A stretch of DNA of 64,000 nt from Cohnella hashimotonis (GTDB lineage: Bacteria > Bacillota > Bacilli > Paenibacillales > Paenibacillaceae). Shown here one piece after another: positions 27,265 through 35,861 of the stretch. The first letter of the stretch is position 1, and the number at the start of each line of letters is the position of its first letter. The stretch spans positions 992,001 through 1,056,000 of the forward strand of contig NZ_JAGRPV010000001.1 in the NCBI RefSeq assembly GCF_030014955.1. The letters are read 5' to 3'. The notes beneath the pieces were generated by a model. It was not told where the DNA came from, did not search any database, and saw nothing but the letters and a program-made list of their open reading frames with translations. The position numbers and the translations under genes were made by a program.

Positions 27265-28146
27265 ATGCAAAATTCCCGCAACGACAAATGGCTGGCGGTC
27301 CTATTCTATGCCTTTACGATTGTTTTCGCCGCCTTGTGCCTGTATCCGTTCCTGCTCGTGATCGCCAGCTCCTTTACGGAGGAAGCGACGCTGCTGCGTA
27401 ACGGATACCGGCTGCTGCCGGAGGCGGTTTCGCTTAACGCCTACAAAGCGATCTTCAGCACGAATACGATACCGGACGCTTACCTCGTCACCATTTTTAT
27501 CACGGTCGCCGGCACGGCGCTCAGTCTTCTGGTCACTAGCCTTGCCGCGTATTCCCTGTCCGGAAACCGGCTCCGTTATGCGCCGCAGCTCGCCCTGTTT
27601 TTCTACTTTACGATGCTGTTCAGCGGCGGCATGGTGTCCAGCTACATTCTGACGACCCGGTATCTCCATCTGCAGGATACGATCTTGGTTTACATCCTTC
27701 CTGCCGTGCTGTCGCCATGGAATCTGTTTTTGATGCGAAACTTTTTCAACGACATTCCGAAGGAGCTGTTCGAATCCGTGAAGCTGGACGGCGCGGGGGA
27801 GCTGCGGATCTTGCGGTCCATCGTACTCCCGCTGTCGCTGCCGGCGCTGGCCACGATCGGGCTGTTCTATGCGCTCGCCTACTGGTCCTCCTGGGCGCCG
27901 GCTATGCTGTACATTGAAAACCCGAAGCTTTATTCGCTGCAATATATCATTATGCAGATTATCCGAAACATCGATATGGCGCAAAATATCGCCGTGTCCG
28001 GCACGCCGTCAACGGTCCAGGCGGTTCCGGCCTACACGGTGCGGCTCGCCACTGCGATGGTCACGGTCGGGCCGATCATTTTCCTCTATCCGTTCCTGCA
28101 GCGTTATTTCGTCGGGGGATTGAAGGTCGGCGCTATTAAAGGCTGA
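27265..28146 (+). CDS. ABC importer permease, LplC/YtcP type
   Basis: 293 residues. The N-terminal LYPFLLVIASSFTEEATLLRN (near residue 30) and the EAA loop FESVKLDGAGELRILRSIVLP are diagnostic of LplC/YtcP permeases. The C-terminus VGGLKVGAIKG is the usual family ending. AAGGAGG lies 13 nt before the ATG, rather far, but no closer start keeps the N-terminus. It partners the permease at 26307. Confidence 0.94.
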   Translation: MQNSRNDKWLAVLFYAFTIVFAALCLYPFLLVIASSFTEEATLLRNGYRLLPEAVSLNAYKAIFSTNTIPDAYLVTIFITVAGTALSLLVTSLAAYSLSGNRLRYAPQLALFFYFTMLFSGGMVSSYILTTRYLHLQDTILVYILPAVLSPWNLFLMRNFFNDIPKELFESVKLDGAGELRILRSIVLPLSLPALATIGLFYALAYWSSWAPAMLYIENPKLYSLQYIIMQIIRNIDMAQNIAVSGTPSTVQAVPAYTVRLATAMVTVGPIIFLYPFLQRYFVGGLKVGAIKG

Positions 28147-28233
28147 GCACGGCCGCAAGGCCGGTTGACATAGCTTCAGCACGGCAATTCGATACGGCTT
28201 AGATGGCATCATTCATAATCGGGAGGGCTAGAC

Positions 28234-29961
28234 ATGAAGAGAAACGCAATAGGAAAGCTGGCGCCGATGCTGGCATCCGCGCTGGCGCTGAGCCTGCTTG
28301 CGGCGTGCAGCAACGGCGGAAACGGCGGCGGCAATGCCGCAAGCGGAACCAGTAGCGAAGCAAGCGCGTCCGGCAGCGCGGCGGCGACGCAGACGGCGGG
28401 GACGGCCGGGGAAAAGACGCCGGAACCGCTGACGCTTAACATTATGCTGTGGGGCGACAAGCCGAAGCAGTTCGACGAGGTGGTGGCCGAGTTCGAGCGC
28501 CGGACGAAGGATACGCTGAACCTGAAGCTGAAGGTTACGTTCACCCCGCAGGCGGATTACGTCAACAAGCTCAAGCTGAAGCTGGCGGCGGGCGAGCAGG
28601 TCGACATCGCGTTCGACGCGCCCTGGATGAACATGAACGCGTTCATCGCCAAGGACAACTATACGAATCTCGACGGCTATTTCAACAACGACCAATATCC
28701 CGGGCTAAAGAAGGCGTTCGGCAGCGGCTACCTGGACAACAACAAGTTCACCGGCGCGGACGGGCAGCTGCATACGTACGGCGTGCCGCTGGGCCAGTAC
28801 CTGAGCGATATGGCGGTCATCTACTACCGCAAGGACCTGGCCGCCAAGTACGGGATGAGCGACATCAAGTCCTACGAGGAGCTGACGGCCTACTTCGACC
28901 AAGTGCTGGCGAACGACAAAAACATGATTCCGTTCGTCATCCGCAACGACGGGAACTACGGCGCGACGGCCGCGATCGACTTCAACAAGGACTTGCCCGT
29001 GAAGTATGAGGCGGGACTGTGGGACCTGAACCTGGCGCCGAACGTCGTCGCGACGCTGCAACTGGACGGCAAGACGGTCAAGGGCGTCAAGCTGACGGGC
29101 GACAAGCAGGATAGCGCCGCGGCGTTTCCCGCGCCTTTCAATCAGCCGGACTATACGACGTATCAGACCATCCGTGAATGGCACGACAAAGGGTACATCG
29201 AAAAGGAGCCGATCGTCCGCAAGGACGCGCGCGGCACGTTCACGGCCGGCAAGGCGGCTTCGATGATGGAGGGCGTCGCCAACCTGGACGCCGTCAACGC
29301 ACAGCTCAAAGCGGGCGTTCCGTCGGCGGAGCTCGGCATGTTCGTCGTGCAGAAGACCGTGCGCGACATGGTTCAGCCGAATCCGACGCTCATCTCGGAT
29401 TTCCGCGTCTGGAACTTCCTCTGCATTCCGAAAACCTCGGCCAACGCGGACCGCGCAATGGCGTTCATCAACTGGATTTTCGAAAACCAGGACAACCACG
29501 ATCTGTTCGAGCTCGGCATTAAAGGCAAGAACTGGGAGCCGGTCGGCGACGACAAGTTCAAGTACCCCGACGGCATCGATACGCTGCAAAATTATACGTT
29601 CCCGGGCTACATGCTGACCTGGAATCCGAATTATATCCGTCTGTCCGCCAACGTTCCGGACGATCTGGTCGCGTACTACCGGTACGTCGCCGACGAAAAG
29701 TCCTACGTGCGTTCCGCGCTTGCGGGCTTCGCCTTTAACCAGGAGCCGGTGAAGAACCAGCTTGCCAACCCGGACTTCGCCAAGATCTCCACCGAAACGC
29801 TGGCCTACCAGCTCGGCATGGTCGAGACGCCTGAGACAGGTCTGCAGAAGCTGCAAGCGAAGTGGGAAAGCAACAAAGCGCTGCAAACCGATATCGCGGC
29901 GATCAAGGCGGAGCTGAAGAAGCAGGTCGAGGCGTTCCTGGCGCAGCAGAGCGGGACGTAA
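28234..29961 (+). CDS. ABC importer substrate-binding lipoprotein, LplA type
   Basis: 575 residues, the long form typical of LplA-type binding proteins. Lipobox L-A-A-C has Cys near residue 24, followed by a Gly/Ala/Ser-rich tether to about 60. The body begins PLTLNIMLWGDKPKQFDEV, with WNFLCIPKTSANADRAMAFINWIF later. GGGAGG precedes the ATG. It supplies sugar to the permeases at 26307 and 27265 and probably meets the sensor at 23186. No ATPase gene is nearby; a shared MsmX-like ATPase is inferred. Confidence 0.94.
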   Translation: MKRNAIGKLAPMLASALALSLLAACSNGGNGGGNAASGTSSEASASGSAAATQTAGTAGEKTPEPLTLNIMLWGDKPKQFDEVVAEFERRTKDTLNLKLKVTFTPQADYVNKLKLKLAAGEQVDIAFDAPWMNMNAFIAKDNYTNLDGYFNNDQYPGLKKAFGSGYLDNNKFTGADGQLHTYGVPLGQYLSDMAVIYYRKDLAAKYGMSDIKSYEELTAYFDQVLANDKNMIPFVIRNDGNYGATAAIDFNKDLPVKYEAGLWDLNLAPNVVATLQLDGKTVKGVKLTGDKQDSAAAFPAPFNQPDYTTYQTIREWHDKGYIEKEPIVRKDARGTFTAGKAASMMEGVANLDAVNAQLKAGVPSAELGMFVVQKTVRDMVQPNPTLISDFRVWNFLCIPKTSANADRAMAFINWIFENQDNHDLFELGIKGKNWEPVGDDKFKYPDGIDTLQNYTFPGYMLTWNPNYIRLSANVPDDLVAYYRYVADEKSYVRSALAGFAFNQEPVKNQLANPDFAKISTETLAYQLGMVETPETGLQKLQAKWESNKALQTDIAAIKAELKKQVEAFLAQQSGT

Positions 29962-29967
29962 CGCGGC

Positions 29968-30870
29968 GTGAGAGCGGACGATCGCAATTTCGGGTGCCGG
30001 ATCAAGCGTGATCTGGTCTACAAGGGCTACGAAGCCGTGGTCATGGAAAACGAGGCGTTCCGCCTGACCGTGCTGCCCGGCAAGGGAACGGATCTGATCG
30101 AGCTGCTGCACAAGCCGACCGATACCGACTTCGCGTGGTTCACGCGGCTTGGGCTTCGTCCGAAGGAGGCGGCCTTCGGCGATTTTCAGAGCCAATACGA
30201 GGGCGGATGGCAGGAGATCCTCCCCAATTTGGGAGGTCGCCACCAACATCGGGGAACGGAGCTTGAAGCGTACGGAGAGGCGGCGTTGTCCGCCTGGCGC
30301 TACGAGATCGCGGAAGACGGCCCGGCGCGCATCCGCGTCGTCTTCCGGCTGGAGCTGCGGTCGCTGCCGCTGGCGATCGAGAAAAGCATCGAGATGACGA
30401 GCGGCGAAGCCGGCTTTCGGCTGGAAGAGCGGCTGACGAACGTTTCGCCGTCCGTCGTACATGCCGATTGGGGACACCATATCACGTTCGGCGAGCCGTT
30501 TCTCGTCCCGGGCACGCTCATTTCCTTGCCGGATGGGGAGACATGTTATGCGCTTCCTGCGAAGGGCAGCCCGGGAGGCTTCGGCGTGTTGCCGGCCGGG
30601 GCCGGCCGCTACGCGCTGAGGCGGCCGGGCGGCATCGGCGCAGAGGTGAGCTGGGATGCCGAAGTATGGCCGTATCTCTGGTTTTGGCGGGATCACGGCG
30701 GCGAGGCAAGCCCGCCGTACTTCGGCAGCCACTACAACGTGGGGCTGGAGATGTTCTCCTCGCCGCCGGCGGCCGCGCTGGAGGACAGCATCGCTGCCGG
30801 GACGGCCGTATGTCTGGCGCCGTACGGTACGGTTAGCGCGAGTTTGGCGTTTCAGGTATTGCTCCCTTGA
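29968..30870 (+). CDS. Aldose 1-epimerase-like protein
   Basis: About 300 residues. The galactose-mutarotase beta-sandwich pattern is visible (VLPGKGTDLIELLHKPTDTDF, GGWQEILPNLGGRHQHRG, HADWGHHITFGEPFLVPG). Such proteins interconvert sugar anomers or bind sugars. The GTG at 29968 follows the previous stop by 6 nt with no clear Shine-Dalgarno, so translation may be coupled. A later ATG at 30043 is possible but would remove conserved strands. It belongs to the importer operon and probably handles the imported sugar. Confidence 0.8.
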   Translation: MRADDRNFGCRIKRDLVYKGYEAVVMENEAFRLTVLPGKGTDLIELLHKPTDTDFAWFTRLGLRPKEAAFGDFQSQYEGGWQEILPNLGGRHQHRGTELEAYGEAALSAWRYEIAEDGPARIRVVFRLELRSLPLAIEKSIEMTSGEAGFRLEERLTNVSPSVVHADWGHHITFGEPFLVPGTLISLPDGETCYALPAKGSPGGFGVLPAGAGRYALRRPGGIGAEVSWDAEVWPYLWFWRDHGGEASPPYFGSHYNVGLEMFSSPPAAALEDSIAAGTAVCLAPYGTVSASLAFQVLLP

Positions 30871-30967
30871 TCATTGGCTCTTTGGGTCATTTGCTTCCCT
30901 TTGTCATGCGGGCAGGCAGCAAACTTTCTCTCATTCACGGTACGGACAACGAAACGGAGTGAAGCGC

Positions 30968-31630
30968 ATGAGCGACGGAAAGGGTAAGACGATTTTATTT
31001 CAAGGCGATTCGATTACGGACGGCAGCTGGAGGCGCGACGGCAACGACCCGAATGCGGCGCTCGGGCACAGCTATGCGTACTTGATCGCGGCGCAGCTCG
31101 GCTGCGAGTACCCGGAAAGCAGCCACCGGTTTATCAATCGGGGCGTGGGCGGCAACCGCGTGTCCGATCTGTACGCGAGATGGAACGAGGACGCTTTTCA
31201 TTTGAAGCCGGATCTGATCAGCGTGCTGATCGGCGTTAACGACGCATGGCGGATCATGGCGGGCGAGCCGAGCGGGGCGACGGACCGGTTCGAGCGGGCG
31301 TACCGCCATCTGCTGGAGGAAACGCGGGAGGTATTGCCCGAAGCCGGTCTCGTGCTTTGCGAGCCGTTTATTCTGAAAGGGGGCGCCACCGAGGAAAACT
31401 GGGGAGAATGGCGGACCCGAATCGACGGTTACGGCGTCATCGCCCGGCAGCTGGCGCGGGAGTTCCAGGCGCTATTCGTTCCGCTTCAGGAGCCGTTCGA
31501 TCGGGCGGCCGAGCGTACCAAGGCCTCGGACTGGATCTTCGACGGCGTTCACCCGACGGCGGCGGGCAACCGATTGATCGCGAACGAGTGGCTTGACGTC
31601 GTTCAACACAGTATTTTGGCTATTCGATAA
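30968..31630 (+). CDS. SGNH/GDSL-family esterase
   Basis: 220 residues, no signal peptide. Block I is GDSITD with nucleophile S15, block II contains NRGVGGNR, block III is GVND, and block V is DGVHPT with D192 and H195. These are the full SGNH set. Members in sugar loci often remove acetyl groups from oligosaccharides, so an intracellular carbohydrate esterase is likely. GGAGTGAAGCGC precedes the ATG at 30968. A strong terminator follows. Confidence 0.92.
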   Translation: MSDGKGKTILFQGDSITDGSWRRDGNDPNAALGHSYAYLIAAQLGCEYPESSHRFINRGVGGNRVSDLYARWNEDAFHLKPDLISVLIGVNDAWRIMAGEPSGATDRFERAYRHLLEETREVLPEAGLVLCEPFILKGGATEENWGEWRTRIDGYGVIARQLAREFQALFVPLQEPFDRAAERTKASDWIFDGVHPTAAGNRLIANEWLDVVQHSILAIR

Positions 31631-31638
31631 AACGCAAG

Positions 31639-31674
31639 AAGCCGGCAGGATCTCCTTGATCCTGCCGGCTTTCT
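31639..31674. terminator. Terminator between the esterase gene and GH88
   Basis: Arms AAGCCGGCAGGATC and GATCCTGCCGGCTT with a 5-nt loop, followed by TCTTA. It sits between convergent genes and may serve both strands, with a poorer T-run on minus. Confidence 0.88.
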
Positions 31675-31699
31675 TATGCGCTTTGTCATTGGCGGGAAA

Positions 31700-32833
31700 T
31701 TAACGTCCCCGCTCGTACCAATACCCCGTCACGCCGCGCTCCAGACGCAGGAGCGCCTCCAGGTAATAATAGTCGCCCCAGATCGTGTAATCGTCGGGCG
31801 AAATGCCGCCGCGCACGTGATAGGAGCCGCGGCGGATGAAGCCTTCGGCTTCGCCGTCGTCGCGCTCGGCGTAGCCGTCGCGCAGCGCGGAGACGGTCGC
31901 CTTCGCCGCGTCGATGAAGCGCTGGCGCTCGGGATCGCTCTCGTCGAGCTGGCTCGCGATCTCCAGCAGGCCGCATGCCGTGATGGCGGAGGCGGAGCTG
32001 TCGCGGTACGAGGACGGCACCTGCGGCACCTCGAAGTCCCAGTAGACGACGCCGTCCTCTGGCACGCGGGCGAGGAAGTGCCGGGCCATGCGCTTTGCAG
32101 TCTCCAGCAGGTCGGCATTGCCGAGATAACGGCTGTTCAGCGCGAAGCCGTAGATGCCCCAAGCTTGGCCGCGCGTCCACGTGCTGCCGTCCGTATCGCC
32201 CTGGTGCGTGCCGCCGCGGATCGCGTTTCCGTTTTCCGGATCGAAGTAAAACGTATGATAGCTCGAATCGTCGCCGCGCACGAGGAAGCGGCGGCTCTTC
32301 AGCGCGTGCGCCTCGGCGACGCGACGGTATTCGGGATCGCCCGTCTGTTCGCCTGCCCAGAGCAGGAGCGGCAGATTCAGCAGGCAGTCGATGATGATGC
32401 GGCCGCCGTTTTCCGGATCGCCCTTCGGTCCCCAGGCTTGGATGATGCCGGCATCCGCACGCCAGCGGCGCATGAGTACGTCTGCCGCTTCAAGCGCCAG
32501 CTTGCGCGCGGCCTCGTCCTTTTCCACGATCCATTGGGCCTTGGCCGACAGCGAGTAGAGGAAGCCGATATCGTGGTGATCCAGATTGCCGAATTGCGCC
32601 AGCCGGTTGCGGAAGCTCTCGACCGTCCGGGCGGCGCCGTCGCGGTATTGCTTGTCTCCCGTATATTCGTAGCAGAGCCACAAGATGCCGGACCAGAAGC
32701 CGTCGGTCCAGTCGGTATTGTCGTTGAGCACGTACTTGTTGGAGCCGTCGCTGACATGGGGAAATTGGTCCCCGAACCGCTCGAGGTTGCGGGCGGTAAT
32801 GCCGAGCGCGTCGTTGATCGCTTGCTGCCACAT
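31700..32833 (-). CDS. Unsaturated glucuronyl hydrolase, GH88
   Basis: 377 residues, the same length as I recall for the Bacillus sp. GL1 enzyme. The two aspartates reported as essential there, D88 and D149, fall at the same residue numbers here (LDHHDIGFLY and RIIIDCLLNLP). Other family marks are NTDWTDGFWSGILWL and HQGDTDGSTWTRGQAWGIYG. The enzyme hydrates the 4,5-double bond of unsaturated uronic acids made by polysaccharide lyases, which releases the sugar. There is no signal peptide, so it is cytoplasmic. GGGAGG precedes the ATG and a TATAAT lies at 32873-32878. It implies that part of the substrate is a lyase product. Confidence 0.96.
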   Translation of the reverse strand: MWQQAINDALGITARNLERFGDQFPHVSDGSNKYVLNDNTDWTDGFWSGILWLCYEYTGDKQYRDGAARTVESFRNRLAQFGNLDHHDIGFLYSLSAKAQWIVEKDEAARKLALEAADVLMRRWRADAGIIQAWGPKGDPENGGRIIIDCLLNLPLLLWAGEQTGDPEYRRVAEAHALKSRRFLVRGDDSSYHTFYFDPENGNAIRGGTHQGDTDGSTWTRGQAWGIYGFALNSRYLGNADLLETAKRMARHFLARVPEDGVVYWDFEVPQVPSSYRDSSASAITACGLLEIASQLDESDPERQRFIDAAKATVSALRDGYAERDDGEAEGFIRRGSYHVRGGISPDDYTIWGDYYYLEALLRLERGVTGYWYERGR

Positions 32834-32872
32834 ATCGAATTGCCTCCCTGATCCGAAGTTCTTTTCACCCCC

Positions 32873-32878
32873 ATTATA
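32873..32878 (-). promoter_or_regulatory. -10 element for the GH88 gene
   Basis: TATAAT on the minus strand lies 40 nt before the GH88 start, with no good -35, as expected for an activator-dependent promoter. The AraC-type gene immediately upstream is the obvious candidate activator. Confidence 0.45.
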
Positions 32879-32940
32879 TAGAGGATGCCTTCGGGCGGGT
32901 TGCGGGAGTATATGGCTAAGTTGCGGTCAGCGGTCCATAG

Positions 32941-33834
32941 TCAGGGAGCGGCGGAAAAACCTTGTTGCACGGTCCGGCGGAACGTCTCGGGGCTCATTCC
33001 CTTGCTTTTTTTAAAAAGCTGGCAAAAATGCGAGGCCCCGAAGCCCCCGACCTGCTCCGCGATCGACCGGATCGAATCCGAGGTCGAGCTGAGCAGCCTG
33101 CATGCCTCGCGAATCCGGCGGGCGGTGATGTAGTCCCGAAGGCTGCTGCCCGTATGCTCCTTGAACAGGTGCGACAGATAGTACGGCGACAGATGCAGCT
33201 CGCCCGAGAGCGACTGAAGATCGAACGGACGCGCGTACCTCGCCTCGATCCAATCCATGATGCGGTCGATATGCAGAGAGCGTCCTTCGGCTTCGGGAGA
33301 GACGTCGCGGACGCCTTCCGGGAACACCCGATGCCGCAGCTCATGGAGCAGCGATACGAGGAACAGCGAACGCTCCTCCTCTTTGTCCGGGCCGGAAGCG
33401 CCATAAAGCTCGTGGAAGTCTCGCAGCAGGCCGGGCAGACGCTCCGACGTCCCAAGATCGCAAAAGGAGCCGGTCAGCAGGCCCCGTTTCAGCATCAGAA
33501 ACCAGCGGGCAAGCCCAGGGTAGGGCGCCAGGTAAGGCTCGACGATCCGGGGATCGAACTTCACAAGCGAACGTATATAAGGCGCGCCGGGCACGGACGG
33601 TACCTCGACCTTGTGGAGCTGATAGGGCAAAAACAGCAGCAGCGTGCCGGCGCGGATCGGGTAGCGGGCGTCCTCGGTCATCGCTTCTCCGAGTCCCTGG
33701 TGGACGTACAGCAGCTCGATGCCTTGATGGGCGTGATAGGCCAGCCAGTCCTGATCGCCCGTCGTCTGCCGATAAGAAGAAAAAAAAGCGTCCGGTCCCA
33801 GGTTCAACGTCATAATTCGATTCAAACGGCCCAT
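32941..33834 (-). CDS. AraC-family transcriptional regulator with cupin sensor domain
   Basis: 297 residues from the ATG at 33834, which has GGGGGG directly upstream; longer in-frame starts to 33972 cross the promoter and were not used. Residues 1-150 form an AraC-type cupin sugar-sensing domain (HAHQGIELLYVHQGLGEAM, RAGTLLLFLPYQLHKV). The last 100 residues are the AraC double helix-turn-helix (LQSLSGELHLSPYYLSHLFKEHTG, AEQVGGFGASHFCQLFKKSKG). It lies upstream of and in line with GH88, which it probably activates, and diverges from the transglutaminase gene. Confidence 0.93.
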   Translation of the reverse strand: MGRLNRIMTLNLGPDAFFSSYRQTTGDQDWLAYHAHQGIELLYVHQGLGEAMTEDARYPIRAGTLLLFLPYQLHKVEVPSVPGAPYIRSLVKFDPRIVEPYLAPYPGLARWFLMLKRGLLTGSFCDLGTSERLPGLLRDFHELYGASGPDKEEERSLFLVSLLHELRHRVFPEGVRDVSPEAEGRSLHIDRIMDWIEARYARPFDLQSLSGELHLSPYYLSHLFKEHTGSSLRDYITARRIREACRLLSSTSDSIRSIAEQVGGFGASHFCQLFKKSKGMSPETFRRTVQQGFSAAP

Positions 33835-33859
33835 CCCCCCGTCTCCGCATTCATGATAG

Positions 33860-33868
33860 ATTATACCA
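33860..33868 (-). promoter_or_regulatory. Extended -10 promoter of the AraC-family gene
   Basis: TGGTATAAT on the minus strand, an extended -10 (TG-n-TATAAT), about 25 nt before the start codon at 33834. No good -35 is present. Confidence 0.6.
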
Positions 33869-33940
33869 TGTAAGGGTGCAAAGGTTACGAAGCGCCGCGA
33901 ATCGCTGTACAAGCATGCAGACCCGGAGGGAGAGCGAGAG

Positions 33941-35062
33941 ATGACCGCGTCCAAACGAAAGCTAAGGGCCATTACCGGATTTTTATTGTCTTCCGCGCTG
34001 CTGCTGGCTTCCTCGGTATGGCCTTACCGCGATACGGCCGTGGCCGCCGTCTCGGCGGAAGAGGCGACGACGCTCCAGAGCAATCTCAAGCAGAAGCTGG
34101 GCGCCCGCAGCGAATCCTTCAGCGTCGTGCTCAAGGGCAAGCTGGCCACCGCGGACGTAACCAAGGCGTTCGACAACGTCTTCGCGGCCGACGATTATCT
34201 CAAGTACGCGATCCGCTCCTATCGTTATACCGTAAGCACCAACGGCACCACCTCCACCTTAAGCGTGAATATGAAATATTGGGAAAATGCGGAGCAAACC
34301 GCATATGTAAATACGCGGTCGAAGCAGATCCTCGCGTCCATCGTCTCCAAGAGCATGAACGCCCATCAAAAGGTAAAAGCCATTCACGACTGGGTGCTGC
34401 TCCATGTCGCTTACGACCGTTCGCTCGTTCGCCACTCGGCTTACGATGCGCTTAAGAACGGATTGACCGTCTGCCAGGGCTATGCCTCGCTTACCTACAG
34501 GCTGCTGACGGACGCCGGCATTCCCGCCCGCATCGTCGAAGGCACCGTGAGCACCGGCGCGCACACGTGGAATCTCGTCAAGCTGGACGGCGTCTGGTAC
34601 CAGCTGGACACGACGTTCGACGACCCGGTGCCGGACGTCAAGGGGAGGACGACGTACGGCTATTATCTGGTGACGGACAGCGCTTTGAAAAAGGATCATA
34701 CGTGGAAGTCCGTTTATCCCCAGGCTGTCACTTCGTACAAGAACACGCTCGATGCGCTGATGGCCAAAGACAAGACGCGTACGGCATTTTACGAGGATCT
34801 GCGCGAGGATATGGGGCTGGACTACCTGGATCCGTCCCGTACGGTGTCCACGGTCAAAGAGATCGCCGCGAAGATTCGTGCGGCTGCCGCGGCCGGCCAG
34901 ACGACGGCCAAGATGCGCTACACGTCCGAGGCCAAGCCCGACCTCGACGCGCTGCTCAAGCTGATGCCCGAGCTGTCGTCGGTCAGCTATACGATGGAGT
35001 CGCTTGCTGGCGGAGAGGACGGAGACAGCATGCTGACCGTGAAGTTCAAGCTTCGTCAGTAG
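33941..35062 (+). CDS. Secreted transglutaminase-fold protein
   Basis: 373 residues with a Sec signal peptide (hydrophobic core near 13-25, cleavage near AVAA at about 36). The transglutaminase-like core has the full Cys-His-Asp triad: C178 in TVCQGYASL, H208 in GAHTWNLVKL, D223 in LDTTFDDP. Such Bacillales proteins act at the cell surface as peptidases or cross-linking enzymes; the substrate is unknown. GGGAGAGCGAGAG precedes the ATG. It is a single gene, divergent from the AraC regulator. Confidence 0.9.
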   Translation: MTASKRKLRAITGFLLSSALLLASSVWPYRDTAVAAVSAEEATTLQSNLKQKLGARSESFSVVLKGKLATADVTKAFDNVFAADDYLKYAIRSYRYTVSTNGTTSTLSVNMKYWENAEQTAYVNTRSKQILASIVSKSMNAHQKVKAIHDWVLLHVAYDRSLVRHSAYDALKNGLTVCQGYASLTYRLLTDAGIPARIVEGTVSTGAHTWNLVKLDGVWYQLDTTFDDPVPDVKGRTTYGYYLVTDSALKKDHTWKSVYPQAVTSYKNTLDALMAKDKTRTAFYEDLREDMGLDYLDPSRTVSTVKEIAAKIRAAAAAGQTTAKMRYTSEAKPDLDALLKLMPELSSVSYTMESLAGGEDGDSMLTVKFKLRQ

Positions 35063-35073
35063 TTTCGTTCGAT

Positions 35074-35103
35074 TTGGAAAAAGGCTTACAAATCTTGTAT
35101 GAT
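35074..35103 (+). promoter_or_regulatory. Promoter of the DedA/TVP38-type gene
   Basis: -35 TTGGAA (35074-35079) and -10 TATGAT (35098-35103) with 18-nt spacing, 33 nt before the GTG start. Confidence 0.65.
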
Positions 35104-35135
35104 GCTTTCATGGGACTCAAGACGGGAGTGTTCGT

Positions 35136-35777
35136 GTGAGCCGCAAGGTCGTTCTGCTGTCGCTAGCCATCGCCGCGGTTGCGTGCGCGCTGCTGTGGGT
35201 CAACTTCCATTACTTGAAAATAACGCCGAACACGCTGCGCGACTGGATGCTGTCCTTCGGTTGGATCGCGCCCGCCGTTTACATCGGTCTATTCGTCGCC
35301 AGACCGTTCGTGCTGTTCCCTGCGTCGGTGCTGACGCTGGCGGGCGGGCTTGCTTTCGGCACGTGGTACGGCATGCTTTATACGTTTTTGGGCGAAATTC
35401 CGGGGGCAGTGCTGTCGTTTCTGCTGGCGCGCCAGGTCGGGCTCGGCTTTTTCAAGGGACGCGACGATCCGCGGCTGCGCAAGCTTGAGGGCGCGATGCA
35501 GCGCCGCGGCTTTCCGATGGTGCTCATGCTGCGGATCGCGCCGTTCGTGCCGTTCGATCTTGTCAGCTACGCCGCCGGAGCCGCGCGGGTGCCGCTGCGC
35601 GCGTATGTGCCCGCGACGGTGATCGGCACGCTGCCGGGCACGTTCGCCTTCTGTTTTCTCGGCGCGAGCCTGACGCGAGGCGACTGGCGCGAGATCGCGC
35701 TGGCGATCGCGGTGTTCGCCGCCGCCATGCTTGTCCCGCTGCTGCTTAAGCGGCGGGTACGGCGCGAGGTCGGTTGA
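35136..35777 (+). CDS. TVP38/TMEM64 (DedA-superfamily) membrane protein
   Basis: 213 residues with about six hydrophobic segments. The SNARE-associated/VTT-domain signature is visible (GLAFGTWYGMLYTFLGEIPGA and RIAPFVPFDLVSYAAGAARV). Members are thought to move lipids or polyprenyl carriers across the membrane. The start is a GTG at 35136, with GGGAGTG before it. A second GTG two bases earlier is out of frame. It is a single gene ended by a strong hairpin. Confidence 0.9.
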   Translation: MSRKVVLLSLAIAAVACALLWVNFHYLKITPNTLRDWMLSFGWIAPAVYIGLFVARPFVLFPASVLTLAGGLAFGTWYGMLYTFLGEIPGAVLSFLLARQVGLGFFKGRDDPRLRKLEGAMQRRGFPMVLMLRIAPFVPFDLVSYAAGAARVPLRAYVPATVIGTLPGTFAFCFLGASLTRGDWREIALAIAVFAAAMLVPLLLKRRVRREVG

Positions 35778-35811
35778 GCGCGAACCGGTGTCGATGCTAT
35801 CGTTACACAAC

Positions 35812-35846
35812 AAAAGGAACCGTACTCGTTAAGGTACGGTTCTTTT
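35812..35846. terminator. Bidirectional terminator
   Basis: Arms AAAAGGAACCGTAC and GTACGGTTCTTTT with an 8-nt loop. The A-run and T-run flank both sides, so it can end the gene at 35136 and the minus-strand gene ending at 35862. Confidence 0.9.
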
Positions 35847-35861
35847 GCGTTGGCCTAGTTA

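Noticed and set aside
33835..33972. Longer start for the AraC-family regulator
   Set aside because: The added region covers the extended -10 promoter and has no ribosome binding site.
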